This document shows, piece by piece, positions 20,219 through 31,027 of a DNA stretch of 32,500 nt (positions are counted from its first letter, which is position 1; each line of letters starts with the position of its first letter). The stretch is taken from positions 1 through 32,500 of the forward strand of contig JAIWWG010000051.1 in assembly GCA_025435555.1 (NCBI GenBank). Reading direction: 5' to 3'. The DNA comes from Chytriomyces cf. hyalinus JEL632 (lineage: Eukaryota > Chytridiomycota > Chytridiomycetes > Chytridiales > Chytriomycetaceae). Below the pieces are notes generated by a model. It saw nothing but the letters and a program-made list of their open reading frames with translations, was not told the origin of the DNA and did not search any database. The translations under genes and the position numbers were made by a program.

Positions 20219-21216
20219 TCATGGTATAGCCGAAAATGCAACTTGAGCAATCATATCCGATGCAACTTTAAAATGCACAGTGTCACTCCCAGCATCACCA
20301 CGTTCATCAACTACATCCAGTTGAAACAAGGCCCCCACCCAATCCAAGCAAAACGGACCCGCCATCATAAACACGGGAACAAGGGAATACATGTACACTT
20401 GCGTTTCGTTCACAGGAAGCTGCACTGAGGCATGAGCTGTTTCAAGGAAATAGGCAAGTGTGTATGCGTAACGGATGACGAGTAAGGTAGATTGAACCAG
20501 CGTAAACGCCAGCACCTGCGGTCACGTCAATAAAAAATGAATATGAGAAGCAGGAATACCAAAAAACCATAAACAGCTTTACCATTCTCAACATGCGCCC
20601 AGTCACGCACACAGGTCCAGCATCGCATTCACACAGCACCAGCACAAATACGGACCCACACAACGGCAACAGTGAAAAACCACAAGGAAACCAGCTTCAC
20701 CGACATGGCCCATTGCGCATGTCCCTTGATATTAAACGCAACTGTGCTGAGCGCCAAAAAGGCCATTGCTGCAAACAGAATCTTGTCCAAGAACCCCTGC
20801 GCTTTCGAGATTACGCGCTTTCTTGTGCTGACATTGTTGTTCCATGCTTTGAACCTGGAACTTTGCGAATGCGGGAGGATCTTGATTCACAAGTACGCTG
20901 TGAGACAGTTTTTGGTGACGACTCGTGTTAATGGAGCTCCACCGACAGACAGCAACACGCGCGTGAAGGCAACAAATTTAGCGCTGTTTCCAAGGTACGG
21001 AACAAGGGTAACGAGGCTGCGGAAGAAGAAGGAGACTGTTCGGATCACGGCCCACACTAGCATCAATAGAAGGAGTCTCTTTTGGAATGGGCTGCATGTG
21101 GATCTGTGCGATATGGTCTGCGATGAGAGTAGCGTCATGAACGTAGCAGAGATGGTAAAGAAGAGGAGCGGGAGGAGGAGCGACGACCATCCTTCTACTT
21201 CCGCCGCTGTTGACAT
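20219..21216 (-). pseudogene. Decayed copy of the neighbouring seven-transmembrane gene
   Basis: Aligns along its whole length with the intact gene at 21449..22440. It opens with MSTAAEVEGWSSLLLPLLFF (paralogue MRTAAEEAGWTLLLPPLLFF) and shares GGAPLTRVVTKNCL. At 20887-20889 an in-frame TGA replaces the paralogue's Gly codon. The match then continues in the same frame (KAWNNN, KAQGFLDKILFAA) until about 20665, where a net 11-base deletion shifts the frame. Homology resumes in the new frame (LLPLCGSVFVLVLCECD). The 67-bp intron (20516..20582) and the final exon (20219..20515, VQSTLLVIRYAYTLA to AFSAIP) look intact and the gene's own stop is kept. Two independent lesions with otherwise good similarity point to a young pseudogene. 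A sequencing error would have to occur twice. Confidence 0.8.
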
Positions 21217-21448
21217 TGGGGGGGTATGAATATTGTGAATCAGTCATTGCGGCCTTGTGTTTGTCATAATAAATGACTTTTTTTTTTTTTTTCTAATTTT
21301 CGGAAAACCCGGCGCGTTCACCGCCCTTTCTCCCACACCACATTCAGCATCTTTTTCGTTCAAATATCAGTCTCCATAACAAGGCCATGTATGCGTCCTT
21401 TATGTATATTTTTATCATGCCCTTCCACCTCTGTCAAACATGCATGCC

Positions 21449-22440
21449 TCACAAAACAGCAGCAAATGCAGCCTGACCAAGCACCTCAGTCACAACAATA
21501 AAGTTTGGATCATCTCCCGCGATGACCTCATCTGCAGCATCCAGGCGAAACATGGCCACCACAGAGTCCAAACAAAACGGACTCGCCATTAAAAACTCTG
21601 GAAGAGCCGAGAGGAAGTAAAAGTACAGTTCTTGGGTACCGAACCTCTCTGGATCAGTTGATTCAGCGACAGTGTATGCGTACTTGATGACCAGAAAACT
21701 CGATTGAATCAGCGTGGTGATAAGAACCTGAGAGGGGCTTGCTGTTGTTAAATTTCAAGAAGCCAACAAAAACAAAAAAAAATTCGAACCTGTTTCAAAA
21801 CGCGACTTGCCAAAAACGCAATTCCGCAATCACATTCGCACCACACCAACGCAAATACAGCCCCACCAACAGGCAGCAAGTTCAAGCAAGTAAACACAGA
21901 AACAGAAGCAAGCTTCACCAAGAACTGCCATCGCGCATCCCACTCTTCCCTAACTTTATGCGCAATGGCACTCACCACCAACAAAATCACAGCTGCCAGT
22001 AGAATCATGTCCAGGAAAACTTGCGCGCGTGATGCCATTCGTTTTCGCAGTGGAATGTTGTTGTTCCATGCTCGTAACCACCGATTCTTTGAGTCTGGGA
22101 AAATTTTGATTCCCACAAACGCTGAGAGACAGTTTTTGGTGACGACTCGTGTTAATGGGGCGCCACCGATTGACAGGAAAACACGCGTAGCTGTGATAAA
22201 TTCGGGGCTGTCTGCAAGGTATGGGACAAGGCTCACGAGGCTGCGAAAGAAGAAGGCAAGTGTTCGAATTGCGGCCCACACCACCATCAACAGAAGGAGC
22301 CGTTGTTGGAATGGGGTGTACATGAATCTGAAGGAGATGGAATGCCGCGAGAGAAGTATCAAAATAGTGGCCGAGAGAGTAAAGAATAGGAGCGGTGGCA
22401 GGAGTAATGTCCATCCCGCCTCTTCTGCCGCCGTTCGCAT
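21449..22440 (-). CDS. Seven-transmembrane protein, receptor-like, unrecognised family
   Basis: Read as complement(join(21449..21727, 21790..22440)), 309 residues, one 62-bp phase-0 intron. I count seven hydrophobic helices: about 11-30, 43-65, 82-105 (weaker), 140-160, 172-200, 217-238 and 251-275. Polar loops lie between them and the tail is acidic. Distinctive motifs are GGAPLTRVVTKNCLSAF, AWNNN and WCECDCG. I do not recognise a named GPCR class. The layout suits a fungal orphan receptor or channel-like membrane protein. The start is the first ATG of the open frame, 326 bp from the stop of the next 7TM gene. Its upstream paralogue is the pseudogene at 20219..21216, so this is a local tandem duplication with one survivor. 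Confidence 0.72.
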
Positions 22441-22765
22441 TTTTTTGAATGTTTTGTGAACTTTGAGATATCTTAACCACCCAACGCGTCACGTTGGAAC
22501 CTTATTTAACCCTTTGAACTTGTAATTTGACGCGGTGTCGACTTTGCAAAACTTCGAAGATATTGCGAGTTATACGGAGACGATTTATTTAAAGCATGTG
22601 ATGGGAGACACACGAGCACTTGTAAATCCAAACATCGAAGGGATTGCTTTCCAATGCGTGCCCCTGTCCATGAATAATGATTATCGTGGTTTTGGGAACT
22701 GCCAACTCCTTCGCCATTGGGGCGAGGATTGGTCAAATATATCATCTTAAGGCGATGTATATCAT
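22441..22765. other. Intergenic region between two 7TM genes
   Basis: 325 bp holding the promoter of the 7TM gene to its left and the 3' flank of the one to its right. The right-hand gene has a possible minus-strand AATAAA near 22584. No coding sequence seen. Confidence 0.4.
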
Positions 22766-23674
22766 TTATGAAGGGATTCTTTTAGGAGAATTCGAAACGC
22801 GCCAGGAATGGCTTCCAAGAAGCGCCGAGTTTGCCTTTGACGCTCGCAGCGCTTCTTTTTGCCGATGCAGCGCCACTTTCAACAACACAAGCGAAACGAA
22901 CCCACAAATGACAAAGCATCGAACCACAATCATCATTATCTGAAACTCCAGCATCGCAACCCGTGTCAACGCTGCGGCATAGCCAATTATTGCTGTTCCT
23001 TCAATGAAGGAGGTAATCAGTCCGTAGAAACACGTGATCCTGAAACGATCGTTGTCAGCGTGAAGCAGTTGCGGAGATGTGCTTGCATTCCGCAGGTATA
23101 GTGAAAAGGACAAGCACACGCCCAAGTCAAAGACCGATAGAACGAGCCCAGACACGGCAATTGTCACTTGCGAGATGCGTTTCAACACCGCGTTCGCCTC
23201 CACAAACACGCCCACAAGCGCCAAAATCGGCGGCACGTGCAGCACCACCGTCCCTGCAAATACCGTGGCTCTCATGCAAGCAAGCAAGCGCGGAAGAACA
23301 ATGTCAAAGATGGCTTCACCGCGAAGCCACGTGTACCATGTCAAACAGGTTTGAAGCCCAGCGAAACAAAAGTACGTGCCGACTCCGCTCATGCTTGTTT
23401 TCTTTGCGTCGTCAAACACGGCAACTACTTCGAACGCAAAGTAGCCAATGATGGAGATGTTTCCGATTAATAACGCCACGTTGAATTTGTTGGAGACTGC
23501 TTTCCAGGTAAGCATAGTTCCTTGCGATAGTGTCTCGTCGATAATGATAAATTTGATGAGGTAGGCAAGCAGCACAAGCAATAGCGCTGCTAAGAGTACG
23601 TAAATGTAGCTTAAAGTGTATAGAACTGGGTGTGAAGAGTGGATGACGGCAGCGGGAATTGTCGCGTTGGACAT
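22766..23674 (-). CDS. Seven-transmembrane protein, receptor-like, second type
   Basis: A 302-residue intronless membrane protein. The N-terminus MSNATIPAAV carries an N-glycosylation sequon at Asn3, which suits an outside N-terminus. Seven hydrophobic segments follow: about 17-42, 62-85, 95-117, 133-155, 167-190, 210-233 and 240-262. A basic cytoplasmic tail (HRQKEALRASK) and a Ser-rich end complete a GPCR-like layout. A Trp/Cys-rich third helix (CLTWYTWLRGEAIFD) is striking. It shares no obvious sequence with the 7TM pair beside it. The frame stays open upstream to 23926, but that part reads like leader sequence, so I start at the ATG before the glycosylation site. The family is not recognised; a chemosensory or pheromone-like receptor role is conjecture. 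Confidence 0.7.
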   Translation of the reverse strand: MSNATIPAAVIHSSHPVLYTLSYIYVLLAALLLVLLAYLIKFIIIDETLSQGTMLTWKAVSNKFNVALLIGNISIIGYFAFEVVAVFDDAKKTSMSGVGTYFCFAGLQTCLTWYTWLRGEAIFDIVLPRLLACMRATVFAGTVVLHVPPILALVGVFVEANAVLKRISQVTIAVSGLVLSVFDLGVCLSFSLYLRNASTSPQLLHADNDRFRITCFYGLITSFIEGTAIIGYAAALTRVAMLEFQIMMIVVRCFVICGFVSLVLLKVALHRQKEALRASKANSALLGSHSWRVSNSPKRIPS

Positions 23675-23972
23675 GATTTCTGCAACTGGAAGATTTACAC
23701 GGCAAGAATTGAGTTTATTTTTTGCCTTCACTGGTCCCAACACTACTTCATCACAGCATAAACGTTGAAGCGACTTGGCGCCTGACATGGTTTGAATCTG
23801 TCTGATCATCGTCAAGCTCAGTAATTTCGCTGGGCGATACACACAACAACCATCAAAAGCTGATGCCAAAAAGCAGAAATGGACAACCCATCGCGTTTCA
23901 TATAGTTGCTCAATTCCGTATCCCATCTGTAAAACAATACGTGGTGCGAAATGCTGTCTATTTTTTTGGATT

Positions 23973-26900
23973 TTAATTCAACGAGTAAAAGAAATTGTCC
24001 TCAGCACTGCCACGCAGAAACTCTGCAGCAATCATTTCATTCGTATCCCTGTAATCCAGCAGTCGTTTTTGGAAATCTGTCAAGAGCTTACGATTCTTTT
24101 TCGCAAGTGCTCCCGCGGTTGGTAGTGACTTTGCCTTGACCATTTTTTGGACAAGGTAGTTGAACCACTGAAGGGGGGAAACACGGGAAAAAAAAAGTGT
24201 CAGGGAGAGCAGCAATAGTTTGGTTCAAATTTTGTTGCTCGTACCATCAGGTTGGTTCTCGGACAGAAGGATTCCCATTTTCCTTGCACCTCCTCTTTCA
24301 TCATTCGGTATATGTCAAACTGGTAGTCTCCCTCTCCTTCGAAAATTTCCTCGTCGTCCATCTTATTATATAGCAGCGATTCCTCGTCTGTAGAATTGAA
24401 AATAATCGGAAATAAAAATAAAATAAGTGGCTGTGTGGTCCCGTGAAAAAGAAAAACAGTGGTACATACTGCTTTGACATCGAGATAGGGTATAATCGAT
24501 AATGATGACTTTGACGCCTTCCAAAGCGACATCAATCCACTTTCCATCGTCACCATAAAAGAATCGTTTTTTCGCAGTCATAAATTCTGGTCGCACCATA
24601 CACATGACATTTCCCCAGTGCAAATCCCGGTGTTCGAAATGGACCTGTCGTTCCGCCGCAGCAATCGCCAGAATTGTTTGCATAAGAATCGATCGAACCA
24701 GTGCCCACGTTTTATTGGATGCGGAATTGTTGGCGCCCTGCATGCCAAAGCTTTTCCCCATCGGTGTGGAGGGGGCTGCAGGTGGGGCGACGGGTTTGAT
24801 TTTGAAATGTTCCAGATCTGTTCCAGCGTTTTCAAGCACAATCACAACGTACAATTGCTTTTTGGGGAAATAATCTGTTACATGTGAAAGGGTGAGTAAA
24901 GATATCAAGAGCAACATAAATGACCCAGGGGTCGCTCTACCTGGCCTGTCATTCTCTGAATCCTTCGCGTCATCATACTCGTCCCATGCATCCAGCAATG
25001 CCTCGGAGTAGTATCCCTGGCAAACGTGAGCCCTGAAATTTCAGGCGGTAAAAAAAAATAAGCCAACGCATTCTCAAGACTTGATTCAAAAAATAAAAAA
25101 TCACCAACCCAACAAGCTCCACAAAACTTGCACCAACAGAATCGTTTAGATATCCAGTTCTCTTCTTTTCAAATTCGCCAAGCGTCTTGGTGATCAAAAC
25201 TTCTTGCGCAATGTCGTGTGCACTGACTTGATGACTTCCATTCACCATGTACCGATTTTGCGGGGCTCCAAAAGGAATCACTTTCACTGCAAGGCGTCTT
25301 TCATCCGCATTTCGCAGCATGAAGGAATAAACTTCAGAAAACGTCGCTTCGCCAATTTTCCGCTCCAAAATGCTGATCACGCAAGGTGAGTACTTTATCC
25401 ATTCAATAAAAGACGATGGCGGAGCATTCACTCACTAGTTTGACAGAGCAGACTCAAAGGATATTGGTTTCGATTGTTTGCAAACCGCAAGTAACGTTTC
25501 AAGTGTAAATAAGTTCTGTAAATACGGCATCAAACCAGTGAGCCATTATTCGTCCTTTTTTAAACGAAATATTTTACCTCACTCCGGACTCCAAAAGGTG
25601 ATTTTGTCGCTGATTTTTGAGGTTGCTGGGTCAAGTCAAGCAGAGAAAATTCTGCGTCCAAAGTCAACCCACTGTCAGTTACAGATGGTATTTTTGTAAT
25701 TTGTTTTGGCGATCCAGTGGACTTCTGGATATCTTCGGTATCATGAACGGGATCACGTCCTTTACCATTAATTTCAGACGCTGGGGAAGATCTGTGAAGT
25801 TGCCCTTCAACTGCAGGAACGTCGCTAAGTTCATTTTCAGATTCATCAACACTGTCCGGCTTGTGAGCAGATTCAATGTTGATAGCTTCGATTTCAACAC
25901 TGATGATTGATTTCCTTGTATCCAGCAAAACACTTCGAGATTCATCAGATTCAAGCTTATTCGATTGTTCCTGATGATGCATCTGACGTTCGGATTCATT
26001 CTCCAGCGAGAGCTCCGGTAAAAGAATGGTCGCCGAACTGGTGCGTTCTTCGGCCGTAAGAATTCGGCCGTTTGAACTGGTCGTATTTTGGACAGAAGAT
26101 GAATCTCCTTCCTCGTTGCTTTCAGATTCTAATACTGTCAGTCCGACATCTTCTGTATCTTGCTCAACAGCAGGTAGGGTGATGCCCAGATTTACAATTT
26201 CTTCGACGCGGCCAGTGACATCCGGAATCAAACAAGAATGACAGGAATTCTCTCCGGAAATCGAACTGGAATGTGCCTCAGCGTGGTCAACTGCCAATCC
26301 ATCTTCAAGTATCATCTGGCTCCCATTATGAGCAGAAAGCAAATCGTCTCCAAGATAATCGTTCACTTCAAACGACACTGAGGAAGGCAAGCCCTCGACT
26401 GTTCCAGCAGCCTTTAAATGCAGCGATTCAGCATCAAGATAATTATCCAGCAGCGAGTTCATGTGAAATGACTCGCGGGCGGTTGTTTTCGTTGAATCTT
26501 TGGCAATTTTCGATTCGACCGTCAGTGAATCGTCTGATGGAGTCGTTGCTTCTGGCTCTTTTTCATCAATTGCGCGATTCGGTTCTGGTGGCGTCTGAAT
26601 CCCCAGGGAATTTTCTGTGACTGTATTCTCCAGATCGTGAATTTGACATATCTCGTCGTCGCTCGGGACATCGCTGAATATGTCTGACAATATCGATGCG
26701 TCTGGGTGGTCGGATTTGACAAAAGGATTTTTTTCCGCAGATTTTGGTTCTTGGTATGGATGGTCAAATGCAATGCCGTGTGGTGCATTAACGGTTGATT
26801 TTGAGTTTTGCTATACATTCGAGGAGGAATTAAGTCAACAAGAAGAAAAGATATGCTAAAAACACCAAAAAGAGTGTTACCACATGTTCCATGCGCTCTT

Positions 26901-28216
26901 CCTCTTTCAATGTGGAAGATTTAAGCTCATTGGACGATCGATCCTCAGGGCTGGAAGTAAGGTCAAGAGAAGCAATGACGCTCGTAATGCTGACCAGATT
27001 CTTGGCTGAACTTTCAGTCGCGACAAGTTCGTCCTTCTGTAAATCCAACGGTGAAACTTCAATGGAAAAGTGAACTTCAAAATCAGATTCCACGTCGTCA
27101 ATTTCAGCAATGGCCTGAGAGAGTGCATATTAGATTGGAAAACATCCTCAAAATGAAAAAGATTCGTACGGTTGGTTCAGGAACAGCAGCTGCAGAGGTA
27201 GAAAACGATGAAACAAATTCATCTCGCTCCATAATTTGCGCTTGCAGACTTTTTGAGTGCAAATTTGGGTTTGAAAGTTCCGCAGCTGTATTCAAGATCC
27301 TGGGCGTCGTTGTGATAAATCTCGGGCTCGACGCTTCTCCAGAAATGGGATGGCCGCCAGGCACAAAATCGTCCAGCAGTTCTCCCAAAATGTCGTCCCT
27401 TTTTGGGCTCGTTCTTCGAGAACTGGCTCGCGAATTGTCCGTTGATTTCTCATTTGAAGTTTTGACCATCCAAGGAACAGATGGTTTGTTTTCATTCCCT
27501 TTGATTTCTCCACGATTCCTACGTTGCGCAACAGTCCGTGAATCTCGCGATGATCCCATCAACTGCCTCACAACTTGGCTCGATTGATTATTAACCGTGA
27601 CAACATGGAAACTCTCCTCGCCCAAATCATCCTCCAGAATTTGAGCGGGAAGCGGTTTATCCTCGAGCCGATCAATGTACGTCTTTTCAGAGTCCCAGTT
27701 TGACGAGGAGGATGAAGACGTGGCTTTGTTCGCCTTTGCAGCGCGAGAGGATTTGAGCGCGTTCAACGCGGATGATGATTTTGAGGAAGAGCGGGCAGTC
27801 ATGAGAGATACTTTTCTCGGTTGCAGAGTTGATTCTTTCGGGATTGGGTCTCGTGCTGCGCGTCTCCTTCGGATCTCTTTGGCTGCTTGTTTGGGTTTTG
27901 CAGGCTTTCGAGAACCGGCGTTGAGCAGCTTACTGAGTTCATCGGAAGACTCTGAATCGCTGCTGCTGGATTCGATGCGGGTTCTTGGGGTCTCTCTCCT
28001 GCTCTGTAGTTTCGCGGTCTTGACGGGTTCAATTACTTCCGCGAGTTCTTGTTCTTCCTTCCGTGCATCCGTGTCAGGGACCGTACTTGCAAAGTCAGTC
28101 TTTGGCCGCCGCTTGTACGTTGTTGTGACGCGCGAATGCTGGGACCCGCTCAGCATCGCTTTCTTTTTTATTTGCTTTCTTTTTGTCCGATCCATTTTGT
28201 TTGCTGTGGCCTTCAC
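23973..28216 (-). CDS. HASPIN: Haspin-type protein kinase (histone H3 Thr3 kinase)
   Basis: Read as complement(join(23973..24167, 24245..24387, 24470..24874, 24941..25032, 25109..25372, 25436..25515, 25578..26810, 26881..27114, 27170..28216)), 1230 residues. Haspin phosphorylates histone H3 Thr3 at centromeres and so recruits the chromosomal passenger complex. The kinase occupies about 838-1230. It has KIGEATFSEVY (glycine loop), LAVKVIPFG with Lys895, ENDRPDYFPKKQLYVV, FEHRDLHWGNV with the catalytic Asp near 1067, and IIIDYTLSR. The last has DYT in place of DFG, as is normal for haspin. EGEGDYQFDIYRMM is the haspin-specific helix. The first 838 residues are disordered: a basic start (TYKRRP, KRKQIKKK), Ser/Lys-rich stretches and then an acidic, Ser/Thr-rich part. 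An alternative start lies seven codons downstream (MDRTKRK). All nine exons join in frame across 55-82-bp introns. Confidence 0.93.
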
Positions 28217-28552
28217 TTTTTGCTCTCAACAATCCAAACTAAACAGAGGCCATCTTCGCGATTTCGTTTATTCATAGAGGGAGAGCTTGTTTGAGAGAGT
28301 TGCCGTTTGGCGCTCTTGCCGTCCAACAACCCTCCCTCACCAGGACAACAGCGAACGAGACGGGTGTGTTGAGCATGGCCAGATAGAAGCCACAGGATAC
28401 GCAATTTCTGCATGGCATGGCCTCTTAAAAAACTGGCTCATTTCCGTCTTAGGATTTTGCGTGTTTGTTTTTCTCGTGTCCGAAAGGGGGACAACAATGA
28501 AGCTTGAAAAGAATGGGCCCATTGAAAGAATCCGTCCCATTGTCCAAGAACC
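28217..28552. promoter_or_regulatory. Divergent promoter region between haspin and the next gene
   Basis: 336 bp separate the start codons of two divergent genes, so both promoters must lie here. Open frames crossing it are short and overlap the real start in another frame. I see no certain TATA box. Confidence 0.4.
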
Positions 28553-29298
28553 ATGCGCTCCACCACCAGGAAAGAAGCCGACCCTCAGATATCCCAGATA
28601 CCCACCACCGCTGCTTCAGATAAACCACCAAGTCGCCAGCGCAACTTCCACGCCATCCACGGTGGCCACCACTCGCAGTCACAGAAACCCGATTCAAGAG
28701 ATGCACATCTCTCCAACAATGTCAAGCAGGCAATTGTCGATAATAAAGCCATCAGGAACCAGGCGTACGAATCAGATAAAGTGACGCTGAGGACAGATCT
28801 CAAGTTTGCCATTCGCGATGCAAAGTTGATTGCGGCTGTTAAAGTGAAGCGAGATGCTGTGAGAATTTATTTCTCGTTTTGGGATGAGGTGGTTTTTTGT
28901 TCATGTCGTGGGTGTTTGCAGGATCTTCTTCGGTGTGGGTTTTGCTCAGACTCAAAGGAGCCGTACAAGCCGCTCGGTACTGTTTCGTGATGATATTTCG
29001 TTCTATTTCAGCAGCTATTGACTGATTCTTTTATGTCAACCAGGCGAGCCAATCGTCGACTCAGATGCGCTCCTGTATAAATCATTGAAAATAGATCCAG
29101 CCGCGTTTCACGGGTACCTCACCTTTTTATATTTACCGACGCGTTTAAAAAACTAACGGACTCATACTGTTGTTCAGAAGCAGCAAGGACAAGTATCAAA
29201 GAGACACGAAAAGCACGATCGATGTCGAAGCTGTCAACGAAAAGCACAAACAACGTACCCTTCCTCATTTTGCAGAACCTGTCTTCAAAGAGAAATGA
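28553..29298 (+). CDS. Unrecognised 183-residue protein with a Cys pair
   Basis: Read as join(28553..28858, 28922..28976, 29044..29113, 29178..29298). Introns are 63, 67 and 64 bp in phases 0, 1 and 2, and all joins keep frame. The N-terminal third is polar and His/Gln-rich (NFHAIHGGHHSQSQ) and probably disordered. The middle is Lys-rich and helical (TLRTDLKFAIRDAKLIAAVK). Then comes LLRCGFCSDSKEPYKPLGEP with a CxxC, and a C-terminal part (ALLYKSLKIDPAAFHG, NEKHKQRTLPHFAEPVF). There is no signal peptide and no membrane segment. I do not recognise the family. Four exons joining cleanly make a real gene likely. It is divergent from haspin and may share its promoter region. Confidence 0.68.
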
Positions 29299-29443
29299 AT
29301 AACTAAAATGATTTGGTTTCACTCAGAACGAGGTTCTCGGCATGATAACGGACTGATTGTGTTGAAACAAAAATTGGCGCAATCCAAAAAGCGGATACAC
29401 TCCGTGAAGGTATCCAATCATAATTCTCTTCATTAAAATCAAT

Positions 29444-30581
29444 ATGATTTCTGATTCTGCAGCGACGCAGTTTGGAATTCCATTCACACAAATCTGCGAC
29501 GAACAAACGAAAACAAAGCAAGACGCGCCAACAAAAACATCCGTCAGCGATGCAATCGACTGGAGCAATTTAAAAATTGATACCGATAAGCAGGGGATGT
29601 TTCAAAATATTCTCGAACGACATCGCGTTGCGTGGCTGGAAAAAAGTATGAAAACAAAATATTCTTCTCGAAAAATCGTCTGCGTGTCTCTGAATGATAT
29701 CTGCCTCCAGATAGCCCCGAACATGCTTCGAATAAGGTTGAATCGGATACGCATATGAATGGTAAACCTTTGAAATTTGTCACCCCAACATGACAAACAC
29801 TGAAAAAAAAAACCAAAAAACCAAAGACGGCCTTCCATCCATCTCCAACCTCACCCGCAACACGCAAGAGCGCTCCCAAAAAGAAATCGAACACACCCTC
29901 CAAATCCCCACCCACGCATCCTTCCCCGAAACCATGGAACGCTTCTTTGTAACCCGCGAAAAATTCTACGAACAACAACGCCAAATGAACCAACTCCTCG
30001 AAGAAGATTTGGATCGTCTCGATTTGGACCGTAAAACCATGTTTGTGCGCAAGTATTCGCAGTTTCGGGCAAACAAGAATGGCGCGTTTTCGGAGGATTT
30101 GCAGGCCATGCGGCAAGGTGCAATGAAGCAGCGGTTAACGGAGAAACGCGAGGTTTTGAGGCAGCATGAATGGTATTTTGAACTGTTGGCCAAGGTTTCG
30201 GCGAATAGCAAAAGTCCATTGAAGGTGGAGAAACTGTTGTTGAGACGGATTCGCGGGTGAGCCAATCGTGTTGTTTCCACGAAGACTACGGCTCATCCGT
30301 TTTCTAAAACCAATGGCGTACAATTCTGTCACAGGTACATCGAAGACGAGCAAGAATTTTCGCAAACAACATTCGTTCAACTCATGCGATTGATCCCACA
30401 ACGGCTATTCAACGAAGAAGCAATCCAACGCATCATTCGTTTCGTAAAGCAGCATTCAAGTATCAGCGAGCGCGATTACTTGGAAGCAATTGAATTGGCA
30501 GGACACGGATTAGTGTTGAAGCGAATGGCGGCGAAAACAGAATCCTCAGGGGTTCGACAAGTGTCTGCAATGAATTCGTGA
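29444..30581 (+). CDS. Unrecognised helical protein, about 309 residues
   Basis: Read as join(29444..29645, 29711..29761, 29827..30256, 30335..30581). Introns are 65, 65 and 78 bp in phases 1, 1 and 2. The first part (FGIPFTQICDEQ, SDAIDWSNLKIDTDKQG, FQNILERHRVAWLEK) looks coding and joins in frame. After it come SISNLTRNTQER, a charged helical stretch (EKFYEQQRQMNQLLEEDLDR, MKQRLTEKREVLRQHEW) and a compact C-terminal region (FVQLMRLIPQRLFNEEAIQR, ISERDYLEAIELAGHG). The third exon's acceptor is purine-rich and poor. If it is not used, translation could start at 29790 (MTNTEKKNQ) to give 237 residues in the same frame. Family not recognised; no membrane segment or signal peptide. Only 145 bp separate it from the previous gene on the same strand. 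Confidence 0.6.
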
Positions 30582-31027
30582 TGGAACGGTGACGCCTGTC
30601 TTTTTTTTTATTTTTTCGACGTTTGTGAAATAGTAAACAAGAAGTGCCACGAAATCCCGTGAAAAAATCGTGAAGAATTCAATGCACGAAAATGGCAAGA
30701 TCGGCGCAAATAGAATTATCTCTAATTACTTTTCATGGCGGAATTGACGCATGGCAGTCGCGATAAAAATACACTGGTGTTGTTGTGTCTGCCTGCGTCT
30801 CAACTGTCATCTGAGAAACTCCGGCACGATCGCGTTTCTTTCAATTTACCAAAGCGTTTAGCGAACGAAGCCCGCTAAACGCCAATAAAGCCATCCAATC
30901 AAAACCTTCCAAGATTGCATGATGGCAACTGATAAAAAAAAATAAAATATATATTTCGAAAAACCAGCTTTTGAAAACGAGAGAAAACGACAATGATCTG
31001 CGAAGGTGCATGACCGCACAGATTCTT
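30582..31027. other. Convergent intergenic region, nothing recognised
   Basis: 446 bp between the stop codons of two convergent genes. It is A/T-rich in places (30935-30955), with no credible open frame or RNA gene. Confidence 0.5.

Noticed and set aside
23675-23926. 84-codon extension upstream of the second-type 7TM protein
   Set aside because: Low-quality composition (Cys-rich, no hydrophobic or conserved segment). The downstream ATG lies just before a glycosylation site and TM1.
28287-28784. 165-codon plus-strand frame overlapping the start of the unknown 183-residue gene
   Set aside because: The competing frame from 28553 continues through three further exons in frame, whereas this one stops and has no partners.
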